A stretch of 64,000 nt of DNA from Butyricicoccus sp. (GTDB lineage: Bacteria > Bacillota > Clostridia > Oscillospirales > Butyricicoccaceae), in NCBI GenBank assembly GCA_017886875.1, contig JAGHIZ010000073.1, positions 1 to 64,000 on the forward strand, in the 5' to 3' direction. Positions 8,727-18,489 of this stretch are shown here, one piece after another (within the stretch, counting starts at the first letter, position 1; each line of letters opens with the position of its first letter). Made by a program: the position numbers and the translations under genes. The notes beneath the pieces were generated by a model. The model was not told the origin of the DNA. It saw nothing but the letters and a program-made list of their open reading frames with translations, and searched no databases.

Positions 8727-10211
8727 ATGAAACAAATTGGATTTGATAATGACAAATATCTTGCAATGCAGTCTGAACATATTAAAAATCGCATTGCACA
8801 GTTCGGTGGAAAGCTGTATTTAGAGTTTGGTGGAAAGCTTTTTGATGATTACCATGCATCAAGAGTTTTACCAGGATTTGCTCCAGACAGTAAAGTGCGT
8901 ATGCTAACCCAGCTTAAAGATGATGCAGAAATAGTAATAGCAATTTCTGCAGGAGATATAGAAAAAAATAAGGTGCGTTCAGACCTTGGCATTACTTATG
9001 ATGTAGATGTATTAAGACTCATCGATGCTTTCCGTGGAATCGGTCTATATGTAGGAAGTGTAGTAATTACTCAGTATTCAGGACAACCAGCAGCCGATGC
9101 ATTTAAAAAGCGTTTAAATAAACTTGGCGTAGATGTATATATGCATTATCCTATAGCGGGATATCCAAGCAATGTGTCACTAATTGTTTCTGATGAAGGC
9201 TATGGAAAAAATGAATATATCAAAACTACAAGACCACTTGTAGTTGTAACAGCTCCTGGTCCGGGTTCTGGTAAAATGGCAACTTGTTTATCACAGCTTT
9301 ATCATGAATATAAGCGTGGAGTTAGTGCAGGTTATGCAAAGTTTGAAACATTCCCAGTATGGAATTTGCCTTTAAAGCACCCTGTAAATGTTGCATATGA
9401 GGCAGCAACAGCAGATTTAAATGATGTTAATATGATTGACCCATTCCATTTGGAAAAATATAATGTGACAACAGTAAACTATAACAGAGATGTAGAGATT
9501 TTCCCAGTAGTAAATGCAATTTTTGAAAAGATTGCAGGCGAAAGCCCATATAATTCACCAACAGATATGGGTGTAAATATGGCTGGTAATTGTATTATTG
9601 ATGATGAAGCTTGTAGAAAGGCATCATGTGAAGAAATTATACGTAGATATTATCAAGCTCGTTGTGATGTTCGCATGGGTAGAGCAGATGAAAGCTGTGT
9701 TCAGAAAATAGAACTGCTTATGAACCAAATGAAGATATCAGCAGATGATAGACCAGTAATTGCAGCAGCAGAACAGCGTGCGGAGCAAACAGGCAATCCA
9801 GCAACAGCTATTGAACTTGAAAACGGTAAAATTATCACAGGTAAAACATCATCTTTACTTGGTGCATCAGCAGCAGCACTTTTAAATGCACTAAAGGAGC
9901 TTGCAGGCTTACCAGATGAAATGCATTTACTTCCACCGCTGATTATAGAGCCAATTCAGCAGTTAAAAATTAAAGGCTTAGGCAATCATAACCCTAGATT
10001 GCATACAGATGAAGTGTTAATTGCACTTTCTATTTCAGCAGCTACTAACCCAGCAGCAGACCTTGCAATGCAGCAGTTAACAAAATTGAAAGCTTGTGAG
10101 GTACATTCATCGGTTATTTTAGCACAAGTAGATGAAACTTTATTTAAGAAATTGGGTATGAATTTAACATGTTCACCAGTTCATCAAACAAAGAAACTTT
10201 ATCACAAGTAA
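8727..10211 (+). CDS. DUF1846 domain-containing protein
   Basis: A 494-residue cytosolic protein that fills the DUF1846 family from end to end. Recognisable segments are the opening KQIGFDNDKYLAMQSEHIK, RVLPGFAPDSKVRML, and a glycine-rich nucleotide-type loop TAPGPGSGKMATCLSQLYH near residue 170. The family is widespread in Firmicutes and structurally characterised, but its biochemical role is not settled, so I give none. An upstream in-frame ATG at 8691 exists. The Met at 8727 has GGAGGGG at 8710-8716 and gives the family's normal length, so it is preferred. It is a single-gene unit with its own promoter and a shared terminator. Confidence 0.9.
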   Translation: MKQIGFDNDKYLAMQSEHIKNRIAQFGGKLYLEFGGKLFDDYHASRVLPGFAPDSKVRMLTQLKDDAEIVIAISAGDIEKNKVRSDLGITYDVDVLRLIDAFRGIGLYVGSVVITQYSGQPAADAFKKRLNKLGVDVYMHYPIAGYPSNVSLIVSDEGYGKNEYIKTTRPLVVVTAPGPGSGKMATCLSQLYHEYKRGVSAGYAKFETFPVWNLPLKHPVNVAYEAATADLNDVNMIDPFHLEKYNVTTVNYNRDVEIFPVVNAIFEKIAGESPYNSPTDMGVNMAGNCIIDDEACRKASCEEIIRRYYQARCDVRMGRADESCVQKIELLMNQMKISADDRPVIAAAEQRAEQTGNPATAIELENGKIITGKTSSLLGASAAALLNALKELAGLPDEMHLLPPLIIEPIQQLKIKGLGNHNPRLHTDEVLIALSISAATNPAADLAMQQLTKLKACEVHSSVILAQVDETLFKKLGMNLTCSPVHQTKKLYHK

Positions 10212-10215
10212 TATT

Positions 10216-10248
10216 AAAAGCGAGAGATTTTTAAAATCTCTCGCTTTT
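10216..10248. terminator. Bidirectional terminator between convergent genes
   Basis: AAAAGCGAGAGATTT pairs with the sequence ending CTCTCGCTTTT. A-rich and T-rich flanks allow it to act for both the DUF1846 gene and the minus-strand DUF4230 gene. Confidence 0.85.
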
Positions 10249-10255
10249 GTTTCTT

Positions 10256-11020
10256 TTAGTTAATAGTTATTGTGTATTTATCTTTTCTTGCACCTGCAAT
10301 AGCTTCAATTAAAGGTTTGATAGCGGTTTTAGCTCTTTCAGAAGTATCAAATAGCAAACCATTTGTTGTGGCTTTAGTTTGAGCTACAGGCTGCTGAGTA
10401 GCTTCAAAACCTGCAAAATCAGTTAGTGTAATATTTTCAAATGAGCCATTGTTGGAGTTATAAACTGCAACTGAATTTTCTGTTATTTCATTTGACTCAA
10501 TAGTTGCTTCTGGCAAAGTAATATTAACTTTTGAACCGTCGATTTCTATTTTAATTTTAGAAGCATCAATATATGCAGTAATTACGCCATCATAGCTAAT
10601 AGTTAGGTTAGAATAATCAGAAGCATCAAAACCATAGAAATCATCAACAGCATCAAATTTTGTTACATTTGTGTAATGATAGTTTGTTTTTGATATATCA
10701 GATATAGCAGTTAATCCGTTCATTATATTATCTTTGGTCAACTTAGTTCCACGACCTTTACCCCATGAAGCACCCATAGAAAAAATAATAAGAAAAATAG
10801 CTAATATAATGCCTATAACAATAAGCATACGCTGCATAGCGATTTGTTTTTTACTTTTTTTGCGATGTTGTGGAGGACGAGAGCCAGTATTATTTGGTCT
10901 GCGGTTTGGATTATTAGATGGCTGACGTTGAGTTTGACTTAGATTTGTGGTGGAATTTGTAGTTTTCATAGGTTCTAAATGTTGGGTATCCATACGCCCA
11001 GTGTTTTGATTTTCTTGCAT
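10256..11020 (-). CDS. DUF4230-like single-pass membrane protein
   Basis: A 254-residue protein with three parts. Residues 1-83 are a low-complexity cytoplasmic tail rich in Asn, Gln, Arg, Pro and Thr, ending in a basic run RKKSKKQ. Next is one membrane helix at about 85-106 (MLIVIGIILAIFLIIFSMGA). The extracellular domain from about 110 has the strand pattern of DUF4230, for example NYHYTNVTKFDAV and SKIKIEIDGSKVNITLP. The function of DUF4230 is unknown. It is last in the DUF1294-CDF-pyrC-DUF4230 transcript, 36 bases after pyrC. No signal peptidase or lipobox motif is seen. Confidence 0.7.
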   Translation of the reverse strand: MQENQNTGRMDTQHLEPMKTTNSTTNLSQTQRQPSNNPNRRPNNTGSRPPQHRKKSKKQIAMQRMLIVIGIILAIFLIIFSMGASWGKGRGTKLTKDNIMNGLTAISDISKTNYHYTNVTKFDAVDDFYGFDASDYSNLTISYDGVITAYIDASKIKIEIDGSKVNITLPEATIESNEITENSVAVYNSNNGSFENITLTDFAGFEATQQPVAQTKATTNGLLFDTSERAKTAIKPLIEAIAGARKDKYTITIN

Positions 11021-11056
11021 AAATGCACCTTCAATCCTTTCTTTTTTTACCTATTT

Positions 11057-12325
11057 TTAAAATGAAATAATTTTATCACCCATAATAACGGCATCTACTG
11101 AACCAGTAAGTTTTTTACCTGTAAACGGAGTGTTGCAGGACTTTGATTGATAATTAGTGTAAATCTTTTCTTTGTTCCAGTCAAGAAGTACAAGCTCAGC
11201 TTTGTTACCAATTTTAATTTCTTTGTTTTTAAGACCATAAATCTCAGCGGGATTTTTGCTCATACACTCAAGCAGTTTCATTTTGCTCATTTTACCGCTT
11301 TGTACAAGTGCGGTATTGCACACAGAAAAAGCAGTTTCAAGACCAGTTATACCTGATGGAGCTTTAGCAAATTCTCTGTTTTTTTCTTCTGATGTGTGAG
11401 GAGCGTGGTCAGTAGCAATCATATCAATAGTGCCATCAATTAAAGCATCAATAAGAGCTAATCTGTCTTGTTCTTTGCGAAGTGGTGGGTTCATACGAGC
11501 CAGTGTGCCATGCTCTAAAACATCATCTTCAGTTAAAGAGATATGATGAGGGGTAACTTCAGCATAGATTTTTACTCCCATTTTTTTGCCACAGCGTATA
11601 AACTCAGCAGAGCGAGCAGAGGAAATGTGCTGAAAAACAACTTTTGCACCAGTATCAAGAGCAAGAGCAATATCACGAGCAATCATAACTTCTTCAGAAA
11701 TTGGCATAGCACCAGCAACATCAAATTTTTCGGCAGCTTTAGAGCCATAGTTTACACCAGCAGATGGCACAAATTCTGGAGCTTCTTCATGAAAAGAAAG
11801 AATAGTGTTATGTTTAACAGCCATTTGCATAGCTTTAAATACAAATTCACTATTTTTAAGTGGTATACCATCATCAGTAAAACCAACTGCACCAGCGTCA
11901 AGTAAAGCACCAAAGTCGGTCACATCTTGCCCTTTAAAACCATAAGAAATAGCACAAGCCTGTAAGACATTTATGCTGTCTGGTTTTTCATTTATTTTAT
12001 CTTGAATATATTTAAGTGTTTCCAGATTATCGCAAATAGGCAATGTATTAGCCATACATACAACGGTTGTATATCCGCCAGCAGCAGCGGCATTCATACC
12101 AGTGTGAATATCTTCTTTTTGAGTTTGACCAGGGTCACGAAAGTGTACATGTGTATCAACAAAACCTGTTGAAATAGTGCGTCCCATAGCGTCAAGGGTT
12201 TCACACTCACAAGTTATATTATCTGCAATGTTTTCTATAATTCCATTATCATTTATAAGAATATCGCTTTTTTTATCAAACCCAGTATAAGGGTCTAAAA
12301 TATGAGCGTTTTTAATAAGTAACAT
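11057..12325 (-). CDS. pyrC: Dihydroorotase PyrC
   Basis: The zinc enzyme that cyclises carbamoyl-aspartate to dihydroorotate in pyrimidine synthesis. Metal and substrate motifs are intact: DTHVHFRDPGQTQKEDI holds the first HxH pair and the lysine that is carboxylated is replaced or shifted as in class I bacterial enzymes; MANTLPICD and ATDHAPHTSEEK follow. Length is 423 residues, as usual for the Bacillus-type PyrC. An in-frame Met 12 codons earlier exists, but AGGAGG lies nine bases before the Met at 12325, so that start is used. It starts 19 bases after the CDF transporter stop; no other pyrimidine gene is adjacent. Confidence 0.95.
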   Translation of the reverse strand: MLLIKNAHILDPYTGFDKKSDILINDNGIIENIADNITCECETLDAMGRTISTGFVDTHVHFRDPGQTQKEDIHTGMNAAAAGGYTTVVCMANTLPICDNLETLKYIQDKINEKPDSINVLQACAISYGFKGQDVTDFGALLDAGAVGFTDDGIPLKNSEFVFKAMQMAVKHNTILSFHEEAPEFVPSAGVNYGSKAAEKFDVAGAMPISEEVMIARDIALALDTGAKVVFQHISSARSAEFIRCGKKMGVKIYAEVTPHHISLTEDDVLEHGTLARMNPPLRKEQDRLALIDALIDGTIDMIATDHAPHTSEEKNREFAKAPSGITGLETAFSVCNTALVQSGKMSKMKLLECMSKNPAEIYGLKNKEIKIGNKAELVLLDWNKEKIYTNYQSKSCNTPFTGKKLTGSVDAVIMGDKIISF

Positions 12326-12344
12326 AATTTTTAACCTCCTATTT

Positions 12345-13511
12345 TTACATTTGATGGTCAAGTGTTATTATAGCATTATAGCGTTTATCATGATTTTTAA
12401 GCCCAGAGCGAATATTTTTTATGAGTTCTTCAGCTTTTAATTTTTGATAATCAAAAGGTGCTACAACATCAAAAATCAAATTTATATTTCTTTCACCATC
12501 AACAATACGAAAATCATGCATAGTAAGACGGTTGTCAATTTCATTTAAAACGGAAAGAGTAAGTTTTTTAAGCTCATTTACATGTTCATTATCAATAGCA
12601 ACAGGGTCCATATGAATGACAAGAAATACACCTGTTTGTTTCCAAACAGCTTTTTCGGCCTCATCAATAACTTCATGTATTTGTACAAAGTTTGCTGTAT
12701 CAGGCACTTCCGCATGTATAGAAGCTAGTGATTTACCTGCACCATAGTTATGAATAATAAGGTCATGAACACCTACAACACCATCAAAACCAAGAATAAT
12801 GTTTTCAATATTTTTAGCTATATCAGGGTCAGCCGCTTGACCTATAAGCGGGCTTAGCGTATCCTTAGCAATACCAATACCAGAGTATAAAATAAACAGT
12901 GCAACTACAAGACCGATATAGCCATCAACAGGCAAACTTGTGAAGCGGGAAGCAATCATACCAACTACAACAACAGAAGTTGTAATAACATCATTTAGCG
13001 AGTCCTGCATAGTAGCAAGTAAAACGGTGGAATTTATACGGGTTCCAAGCTCCTTATTAAATACACCAAGCCAGAGTTTAACCAGAATAGAGATAGCTAA
13101 AATTAAGAGCAAAACAGGGGAAAATAGCACAGGCTCAGGGTTTATTATTCTATTTACTGATGATTTAGCAAATTCAAGACCAACAACACCTATAAAAAAT
13201 GCAACAAGTAAACCTGCTAAATATTCGGTTCGACCATAGCCAAAAGGGTGAGCTTCATCAGGGGCTTTGTTAGCGATTTTAAAGCCTAAAAGTGATATCA
13301 CAGAAGAAAGTGCATCAGATAGATTGTTAACCGCATCAGCAGCAATAGAGATAGATGAAGTTATAAAACCTATGGAGAGCTTAACTAAAAACAAAAGTAT
13401 ATTACAAAGTATACCAACTATTCCAGAAACAGTGCCATAACGTTCACGTACAGCCGCATTTTTAACATTTTCATAGTCGGGTATAAAGTGTTTGATAATA
13501 AATTTAGTCAT
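12345..13511 (-). CDS. Cation diffusion facilitator (CDF) metal transporter
   Basis: A 388-residue divalent metal/proton antiporter of the cytoplasmic membrane. Six hydrophobic helices occupy roughly residues 25-215. Helix 2 carries SIAADAVNNLSDALSS with the first transport-site aspartate pair, helix 5 carries MQDSLNDVITT with the second, and the family loop HPFGYGRTEYLAGL follows helix 2. The C-terminal cytoplasmic domain (about 215-385) is longer than in FieF and has two ferredoxin-like parts, including VVGVHDLIIHNYGAGKSLASIH. The metal (Zn, Mn, Fe or Co) cannot be chosen from this. It follows the DUF1294 gene by 5 bases and precedes pyrC by 19. Confidence 0.92.
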   Translation of the reverse strand: MTKFIIKHFIPDYENVKNAAVRERYGTVSGIVGILCNILLFLVKLSIGFITSSISIAADAVNNLSDALSSVISLLGFKIANKAPDEAHPFGYGRTEYLAGLLVAFFIGVVGLEFAKSSVNRIINPEPVLFSPVLLLILAISILVKLWLGVFNKELGTRINSTVLLATMQDSLNDVITTSVVVVGMIASRFTSLPVDGYIGLVVALFILYSGIGIAKDTLSPLIGQAADPDIAKNIENIILGFDGVVGVHDLIIHNYGAGKSLASIHAEVPDTANFVQIHEVIDEAEKAVWKQTGVFLVIHMDPVAIDNEHVNELKKLTLSVLNEIDNRLTMHDFRIVDGERNINLIFDVVAPFDYQKLKAEELIKNIRSGLKNHDKRYNAIITLDHQM

Positions 13512-13516
13512 AAAAC

Positions 13517-13798
13517 TTAGCCTTTCAAAAATAAATCTTTAGTATAAATAAAAATAAGAATTATAATCTGAATTGTAAATATAGCAGGAATACCCCACAT
13601 AAATCTTTTATGTAAAGTTTTGTGATGAAAAATTTTCATAGCTGCATATGTAGCAGGGCAACCGCCTAATATACAACATATAAAAAAATTACGCTCTGGT
13701 ATTCTCCACTGATTTTTTTTAGCACGTTTTTTATCAGTAACAACGAGAATTGCACCAATAAGATTGACTAATAATAAATAAATTGCCAGAAAAACCAC
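13517..13798 (-). CDS. DUF1294 family small membrane protein
   Basis: A 93-residue protein with three hydrophobic segments (about 1-20, 38-55, 68-88). The DUF1294 signature is clear: a lysine-rich loop with KKRAKKNQWRIPE after helix 1, LGGCPATYAAM, and FHHKTLHKRFMWGIP. Function unknown. It starts with GTG, with AAAGG upstream, and is the first gene of the transcript that continues with the CDF transporter, pyrC and the DUF4230 protein. Confidence 0.82.
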   Translation of the reverse strand: MVFLAIYLLLVNLIGAILVVTDKKRAKKNQWRIPERNFFICCILGGCPATYAAMKIFHHKTLHKRFMWGIPAIFTIQIIILIFIYTKDLFLKG

Positions 13799-13891
13799 AA
13801 AAAACGACCTTTCAAATTTTTATGTATTCAGTTTATTATAACATAGATTAAATAAAACGTCAGTCTTTTTTGTGAATTTAAGGAAATAAGC

Positions 13892-13925
13892 AAAAAAAAG
13901 ATACTGCAATAAAAATTGCAGTATC
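13892..13925 (-). terminator. Terminator of pflAB
   Basis: On the minus strand GATACTGCAA and TTGCAGTATC flank a 6-base loop and are followed by eight T. It lies just past the pflB stop. Confidence 0.9.
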
Positions 13926-13932
13926 AAAAAAA

Positions 13933-16167
13933 TTAAATTGACTCATGGAAAGTACGACGAATAACTTCTTCTTGCTGTTCACGGCTTAGACGGTTAAAGT
14001 TCACCGCATAACCAGAAACACGAATTGTTAAAGTCGGATATTTTTCTGGGTGGTCAAGTGCATCAATAAGAGTTTCTCTGTTAAATACATTTACATTTAG
14101 ATGATGAGCACCTTGACTGAAATAACCATCAAGTATAGATACAAGGTTAGCTTGACGCTGTTCTGGAGTTTTACCAAGTGCATCAGGTACAATGGAGAAT
14201 GTATTAGAAACACCATCTTGGCAAACATCACGATAAGGAATTTTAGCAACAGAGTTTAAAGAGGCTAAAGCACCGTTTATATCACGACAATGCATAGGAT
14301 TAGCACCTGGAGCGAGAGGCTCACCGCCTTTACGTCCATCTGGAGTAGTACCAGTTTTTTTACCATACATTACATTTGATGTGATAGTAAGAGCAGAAAG
14401 GGTATGCTCTGCACCACGATAGAATGGGTGTTTTTTAAGCTCATTTGAGAACTTAGTAACAATATAAACTGCTTCATCATCAGCTCTATCGTCATCATTA
14501 CCATACTTAGGGAAATCGCCAGTAATTTCAAAGTCAATAGCAATACCATCTTCATTTCTGATAGGCTTTACAGTAGCGTAACGAATAGCACTTAGAGAGT
14601 CAGCCGCAACAGATAAACCTGCAATACCATAAGCAGTCAGTCTGCCTACATGTGTATCATGTAAAGCCATTTGACTTGCTTCATAAGCATATTTATCATG
14701 CATAAAGTGAATAATATTCAGTGTATCGGTGTAAAGCTCTGCATTATAAGCTAGAACCTTGTCAAGATTTGCACGAACCTTTTCATAATCCAGCACTTCA
14801 TCAGCGATAGGTTCAATATTAGGGACAACTTTAATGCCTTTCTTTTCATCTACACCGCCATTTATAGCATAAAGCACAGATTTAGCCATATTACATCTTG
14901 CACCAAAGAACTGCATTTGTTTGCCGACTTTCATAGCTGATACACAGCAAGCGATAGCATAATCATCACCATAGATTGGACGCATTACATCATCATTTTC
15001 ATACTGAATAGAGTCAGTATCAATGGACATTTTAGCACAGTAAGTTTTAAAGTTTTCTGGCAGATGTTCAGCCCAAAGAACGGTTAAGTTAGGCTCTGGA
15101 GCAGTACCAAGGTTAGTCAGTGTATGCAGATAACGGAAAGAGTTTTTAGTAACAAGTGGCTTACCACAGATTGTCATACCACCAATAGACTCGGTTACCC
15201 ATGTAGGGTCACCACCGAATAGTTCATTGTATTCTGGTGTACGCAAATGGCGAATTAAACGCAGTTTAATAATAAATTGGTCAATGAGCTCTTGAGCACC
15301 TTGTTCATCAAGAATACCTGCATCAAGGTCACGCTGAATATAAATATCAAGGAAAGTGGAAGTTCTGCCTAGAGAAGTAGCAGCACCGTTATTTTCCTTT
15401 GTGCCAGCAAGATAACCAAGATATAAGAACTGTACAGCCTCATGTGCATTTTTAGCAGGCTTAGACAGGTCAATACCATAACGCATAGCCATATTTTTAA
15501 TCTCGCCTAAAGCACGGATTTGCATAGAAACTTCTTCACGCAGGCGAATACGTTCTTCGGTCATTTCACCATCAATTTCATCTAAATCAGCCTTTTTAAA
15601 CTCAATAAGCTTATCAATACCATAAAGAGCAACACGACGATAGTCACCAATAATACGACCACGACCATAAGCATCAGGTAAGCCTGTTAAAAGACCAGCA
15701 GAGCGAGCAAGTCGGGTACGCTTAGGATAAGCATCAAATACACCATCATTATGAGTTTTACGGTACTCAGAGAAATGTTTTTGAATTTCAGGGTTTAAAT
15801 GATAACCATACTGCTCAAGGGAAGAGGTAGCCATACGCATACCGCCGTATAGATTAACAATTCTCTTTAAAGGTGCATCAGTTTGCAAGCCCACAATAAC
15901 TTCATTATCTTTATCAATATAACCGGCTTCAAAATTATCAATACCAGAAATTATATTTGTTTCAACATCTAAAATACCTTTTTTCATTTCTTCTAAAAGC
16001 AGTTTTTCGCATTTTTCCCAAACTGCTTTAGTTTTATCTGTAGCAGGAGCTAAAAAGCTATCATCACCAGTGTAAAGCGTGTAGTTTTTTTGGATAAAAG
16101 AGCGTACATCAATTTCACGCTGCCAATTACCAGCATTAAAGCCATTCCATTGTTCAAAATTCATCAT
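13933..16167 (-). CDS. pflB: Formate C-acetyltransferase (pyruvate formate-lyase)
   Basis: The glycyl-radical enzyme that splits pyruvate with CoA into acetyl-CoA and formate in anaerobic fermentation. At 744 residues it is close to E. coli PflB. The adjacent catalytic cysteines are at 407-408 within [12 protein letters not shown], and the radical glycine is Gly719 in [12 protein letters not shown] near the C-terminus. Segments such as RPIYGDDYA and [10 protein letters not shown] support the PFL branch rather than glycerol or choline lyases. Its ATG overlaps the pflA stop (ATGA), so the two are translationally coupled, and the order activase-then-enzyme is the reverse of E. coli. Control is expected from the ZTP riboswitch ahead of pflA. 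Confidence 0.97.
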   Translation of the reverse strand: MMNFEQWNGFNAGNWQREIDVRSFIQKNYTLYTGDDSFLAPATDKTKAVWEKCEKLLLEEMKKGILDVETNIISGIDNFEAGYIDKDNEVIVGLQTDAPLKRIVNLYGGMRMATSSLEQYGYHLNPEIQKHFSEYRKTHNDGVFDAYPKRTRLARSAGLLTGLPDAYGRGRIIGDYRRVALYGIDKLIEFKKADLDEIDGEMTEERIRLREEVSMQIRALGEIKNMAMRYGIDLSKPAKNAHEAVQFLYLGYLAGTKENNGAATSLGRTSTFLDIYIQRDLDAGILDEQGAQELIDQFIIKLRLIRHLRTPEYNELFGGDPTWVTESIGGMTICGKPLVTKNSFRYLHTLTNLGTAPEPNLTVLWAEHLPENFKTYCAKMSIDTDSIQYENDDVMRPIYGDDYAIACCVSAMKVGKQMQFFGARCNMAKSVLYAINGGVDEKKGIKVVPNIEPIADEVLDYEKVRANLDKVLAYNAELYTDTLNIIHFMHDKYAYEASQMALHDTHVGRLTAYGIAGLSVAADSLSAIRYATVKPIRNEDGIAIDFEITGDFPKYGNDDDRADDEAVYIVTKFSNELKKHPFYRGAEHTLSALTITSNVMYGKKTGTTPDGRKGGEPLAPGANPMHCRDINGALASLNSVAKIPYRDVCQDGVSNTFSIVPDALGKTPEQRQANLVSILDGYFSQGAHHLNVNVFNRETLIDALDHPEKYPTLTIRVSGYAVNFNRLSREQQEEVIRRTFHESI

Positions 16168-16892
16168 TTGACATTACCTCCAAATTCACTAAAAAATTCT
16201 GTTTGTAGAGCTTTACAAACATCTTTGTCCATAGCGGGCATACCTTCAAGCGGATAAGGTATTCCCATAGATTTATATTTGTTTGCACCTAAAAGGTGAT
16301 AGGGTAGAAGTTCTACTTTTTTCACATTAGGTAAAGTCTTAATATAGTCCCTTAATCCTTGTATATGCGATTTACTATCGGTTATTTCAGGAATTACCAC
16401 ATGACGCACCCAAATAGGAGTATTATTTTTTTTGAGTGCATCTACAAATGCAAGAGTTTCGTTTATCTCACAACCGGTTAGCATAAGGTAACCATCAGAT
16501 GTATAGTGCTTCACATCGTATAAAACAAGGTCGGTGTACTCAAGAATATTATCATAATTTCCTAAGCCAACACCTGCTGTATCTATACAGGTATGTATAC
16601 CATGTTGTTTACACAGCTTTAGTGCTTCGGTCAAAAACTCAGGCTGAAGTAAAGGTTCACCGCCAGAAAAAGTAACGCCGCCGCCCGATTTATCAAAATA
16701 GGTTTTAAATCTAAGCAGTTTTTTTACAAGTTCTTCAGGGGACATTTGAATTTTACCGCATTTAGTCCAAGTATCAGGGTTATGACAAAACTGACAACGC
16801 AGTTTACAGCCTTCAAGAAAGACTACAGAGCGAATACCAGGACCATCTACAAGCCCCATAGACTCAAATGAATGAATAAAACCATTAGCCAT
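16164..16892 (-). CDS. pflA: Pyruvate formate-lyase activating enzyme (radical SAM)
   Basis: A 242-residue radical SAM enzyme that uses a [4Fe-4S] cluster and SAM to abstract hydrogen from the glycine of PflB. The cluster cysteines are at 29, 33 and 36 (CKLRCQFC). The family N-terminus [18 protein letters not shown] and the SAM-binding [17 protein letters not shown] are clear. It lacks the extra ferredoxin insert of activases for other glycyl-radical enzymes, which fits PFL. GGAGG precedes the ATG. It is the first gene after the riboswitch and terminator and overlaps pflB by 4 bases. Confidence 0.96.
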   Translation of the reverse strand: MANGFIHSFESMGLVDGPGIRSVVFLEGCKLRCQFCHNPDTWTKCGKIQMSPEELVKKLLRFKTYFDKSGGGVTFSGGEPLLQPEFLTEALKLCKQHGIHTCIDTAGVGLGNYDNILEYTDLVLYDVKHYTSDGYLMLTGCEINETLAFVDALKKNNTPIWVRHVVIPEITDSKSHIQGLRDYIKTLPNVKKVELLPYHLLGANKYKSMGIPYPLEGMPAMDKDVCKALQTEFFSEFGGNVK

Positions 16893-16913
16893 AAATTACC
16901 TCCTTTTGGGCAC

Positions 16914-16945
16914 AAAAAAAGCCTTTTGGTGTGTCCAAAAGACCT
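16914..16945 (-). terminator. Riboswitch-controlled terminator ahead of pflA
   Basis: On the minus strand AGGTCTTTTGG (16945-16935) pairs with CCAAAAGGCTT (16929-16919) over 11 bp, followed by T residues. A competing helix pairs TGTGTCC (16964-16958) with GGACACA (16936-16930), using the terminator's loop and left arm. The two structures exclude each other. Confidence 0.75.
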
Positions 16946-16973
16946 AAAAAGCCGAATGGACACAAAAAACAAT

Positions 16974-17061
16974 GTGTTAGCCCAGACGGTCGGCATATAC
17001 AGCAGTCATACTCCATGTGGTGAGCCCCACAAATCCGTCAGTCATATGACCTGTTCACTGC
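16974..17061 (-). promoter_or_regulatory. ZTP (pfl motif) riboswitch upstream of pflA
   Basis: Read on the minus strand the leader has the two conserved parts of the pfl/ZTP aptamer. The first is GGTCATATGACTGACGGA followed by a GTGG...CCAC hairpin and ATGGAGTATGAC. The second is the hallmark CCGTCTGGGCTA near 16990-16979. The family binds the purine intermediate ZMP/ZTP, a sign of low 10-formyl-tetrahydrofolate, and usually turns genes on by blocking a terminator. The terminator and a mutually exclusive helix follow directly, so formate production by PFL would be raised when one-carbon units run short. The call rests on motif recognition by eye. Confidence 0.83.
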
Positions 17062-17065
17062 TAAT

Positions 17066-17094
17066 ATGATATAAAAATAATAGGATTTTGTCAA
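17066..17094 (-). promoter_or_regulatory. Promoter of the riboswitch-pflAB unit
   Basis: On the minus strand TTGACA (17094-17089) and TATCAT (17071-17066) are exactly 17 bases apart. The start site would fall a few bases before the ZTP aptamer. Confidence 0.8.
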
Positions 17095-17177
17095 CAGCTT
17101 AAAATAAAACAAAAATTTTTTCAGCACTAGATACAAATAATATATTTATTTAATACATATAAATTAAGCAAGTCTCC

Positions 17178-17219
17178 AAAAAAGAAACACCACCAGATAT
17201 AGTGTATAATCTGATGGTG
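17178..17219 (-). terminator. Terminator of the HD-GYP regulator gene
   Basis: On the minus strand CACCATCAGAT and ATCTGGTGGTG form an 11-bp stem with a 10-base loop, followed by TTTCTTTTTT. Confidence 0.85.
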
Positions 17220-17237
17220 AATACATATATGCTGTAT

Positions 17238-18347
17238 TTACATTTTATGTTTAGTCACAGCATGGGGTACAGGTAAATATAACTTATTTATTTCAGGCAC
17301 AGCCTCAAGGAAACATTTAAGTAAATCAGGGTTAAACACACCACATTGACCATCTATAATCATTTCTACAGCGGTGCGTGAATCAAGAGCTTCCTTGTAA
17401 ACACGTTTGCTTATAAGTGCATCATATACATCAGCAAGGGCAACAATTTGAGCCCAGATAGATATTTCATCACCTTTAAGCCCATCTGGATAGCCGTTTC
17501 CGTCCCAACGTTCATGGTGATGACGTGTTATATCAAGTGCATAAGGATATGCCTGTAAGCGGTGCATTTGAGGTATACTTTCAAGAAGTTCATAACCCTT
17601 AATTGTATGACTCTTCATTATTTCAAATTCTTCTGTAGTAAGCTTACCTGGTTTGTTAAGAATTGAATCAGGTATAGCAATTTTACCTACATCATGCATT
17701 ATAGCGGCCATAGATATGGCATCTATTTCACTTTGTGAAACGCCCTCACCAAGCACAGTATGGCGAAGAAGATAATATGTTATATCATGAATACGTCGTA
17801 CATGTTCACCAGACATAACACTTCTAAATTCGATTGCGGTTGCTAAACATTCAACTATACCATAGTTTAAGTCTACAATCGTTCTAGACTGTGACTCAAG
17901 TTTATCTGTTTGAAGTGAAATAACATGTCTAAGCTGTTTTTTTGTTTGAAATAATTCGATAACAGAGTTAACACGTCTTTTTACAACATAAGGTACAAAA
18001 GGTTTATTTATAACGTCCATAACGCCCAAATCATAAGCATTTTGAGTGATTGAGCTACTGGACTCAGCTGTTATTAAGAAAATAGGTATTTGATGAGAGA
18101 TACCAAGAGCATGAAGTTTTTTAAGAACATCTATACCGCTCATTCGTGGCATCATTACGTCTAGTAATATAGCACATATGCTAGATGAAAGTTCGGTTAT
18201 TTTAAGAAGACCTTCAACCCCATCAAAAGCATGTTCAATTCTATAAGTATCTTCAAAAAGAGATTTTAATATAGTATGAATTACAGGGCTATCATCTATT
18301 ATAAGAACCGTTGCTGGAGCTGTATTAAACGGATTTGAAGTCGGCAT
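17238..18347 (-). CDS. Response regulator with HD-GYP (c-di-GMP phosphodiesterase type) output
   Basis: A 369-residue two-domain signalling protein. Residues about 12-130 are a receiver domain: VLIIDDSPVIHTIL with the acidic pair, the phospho-acceptor aspartate in AILLDVMMPRMSG, and the conserved lysine in INKPF. After a helical linker comes an HD-GYP domain from about 165, with HDVGKIAIPDSIL (His218-Asp219), two adjacent histidines in TRHHHERWDGNGYPDGLKG and the GYP triad intact. HD-GYP domains hydrolyse cyclic di-GMP, so phosphorylation would change the second-messenger level. The cognate histidine kinase is not adjacent. GGGAGG supports the start. It is a single-gene unit with its own terminator. 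Confidence 0.93.
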   Translation of the reverse strand: MPTSNPFNTAPATVLIIDDSPVIHTILKSLFEDTYRIEHAFDGVEGLLKITELSSSICAILLDVMMPRMSGIDVLKKLHALGISHQIPIFLITAESSSSITQNAYDLGVMDVINKPFVPYVVKRRVNSVIELFQTKKQLRHVISLQTDKLESQSRTIVDLNYGIVECLATAIEFRSVMSGEHVRRIHDITYYLLRHTVLGEGVSQSEIDAISMAAIMHDVGKIAIPDSILNKPGKLTTEEFEIMKSHTIKGYELLESIPQMHRLQAYPYALDITRHHHERWDGNGYPDGLKGDEISIWAQIVALADVYDALISKRVYKEALDSRTAVEMIIDGQCGVFNPDLLKCFLEAVPEINKLYLPVPHAVTKHKM

Positions 18348-18489
18348 TAAGCAAGACCTCCCAAGTGTACATAATTATGTTATGATTATATCACCAATTA
18401 AAGACAAAAGTAAAGGAAAAACTGCATATAAACTGATTGGATTTATAAATATATATTGTTATTTATAGATGATTAATTTAACACAAATT

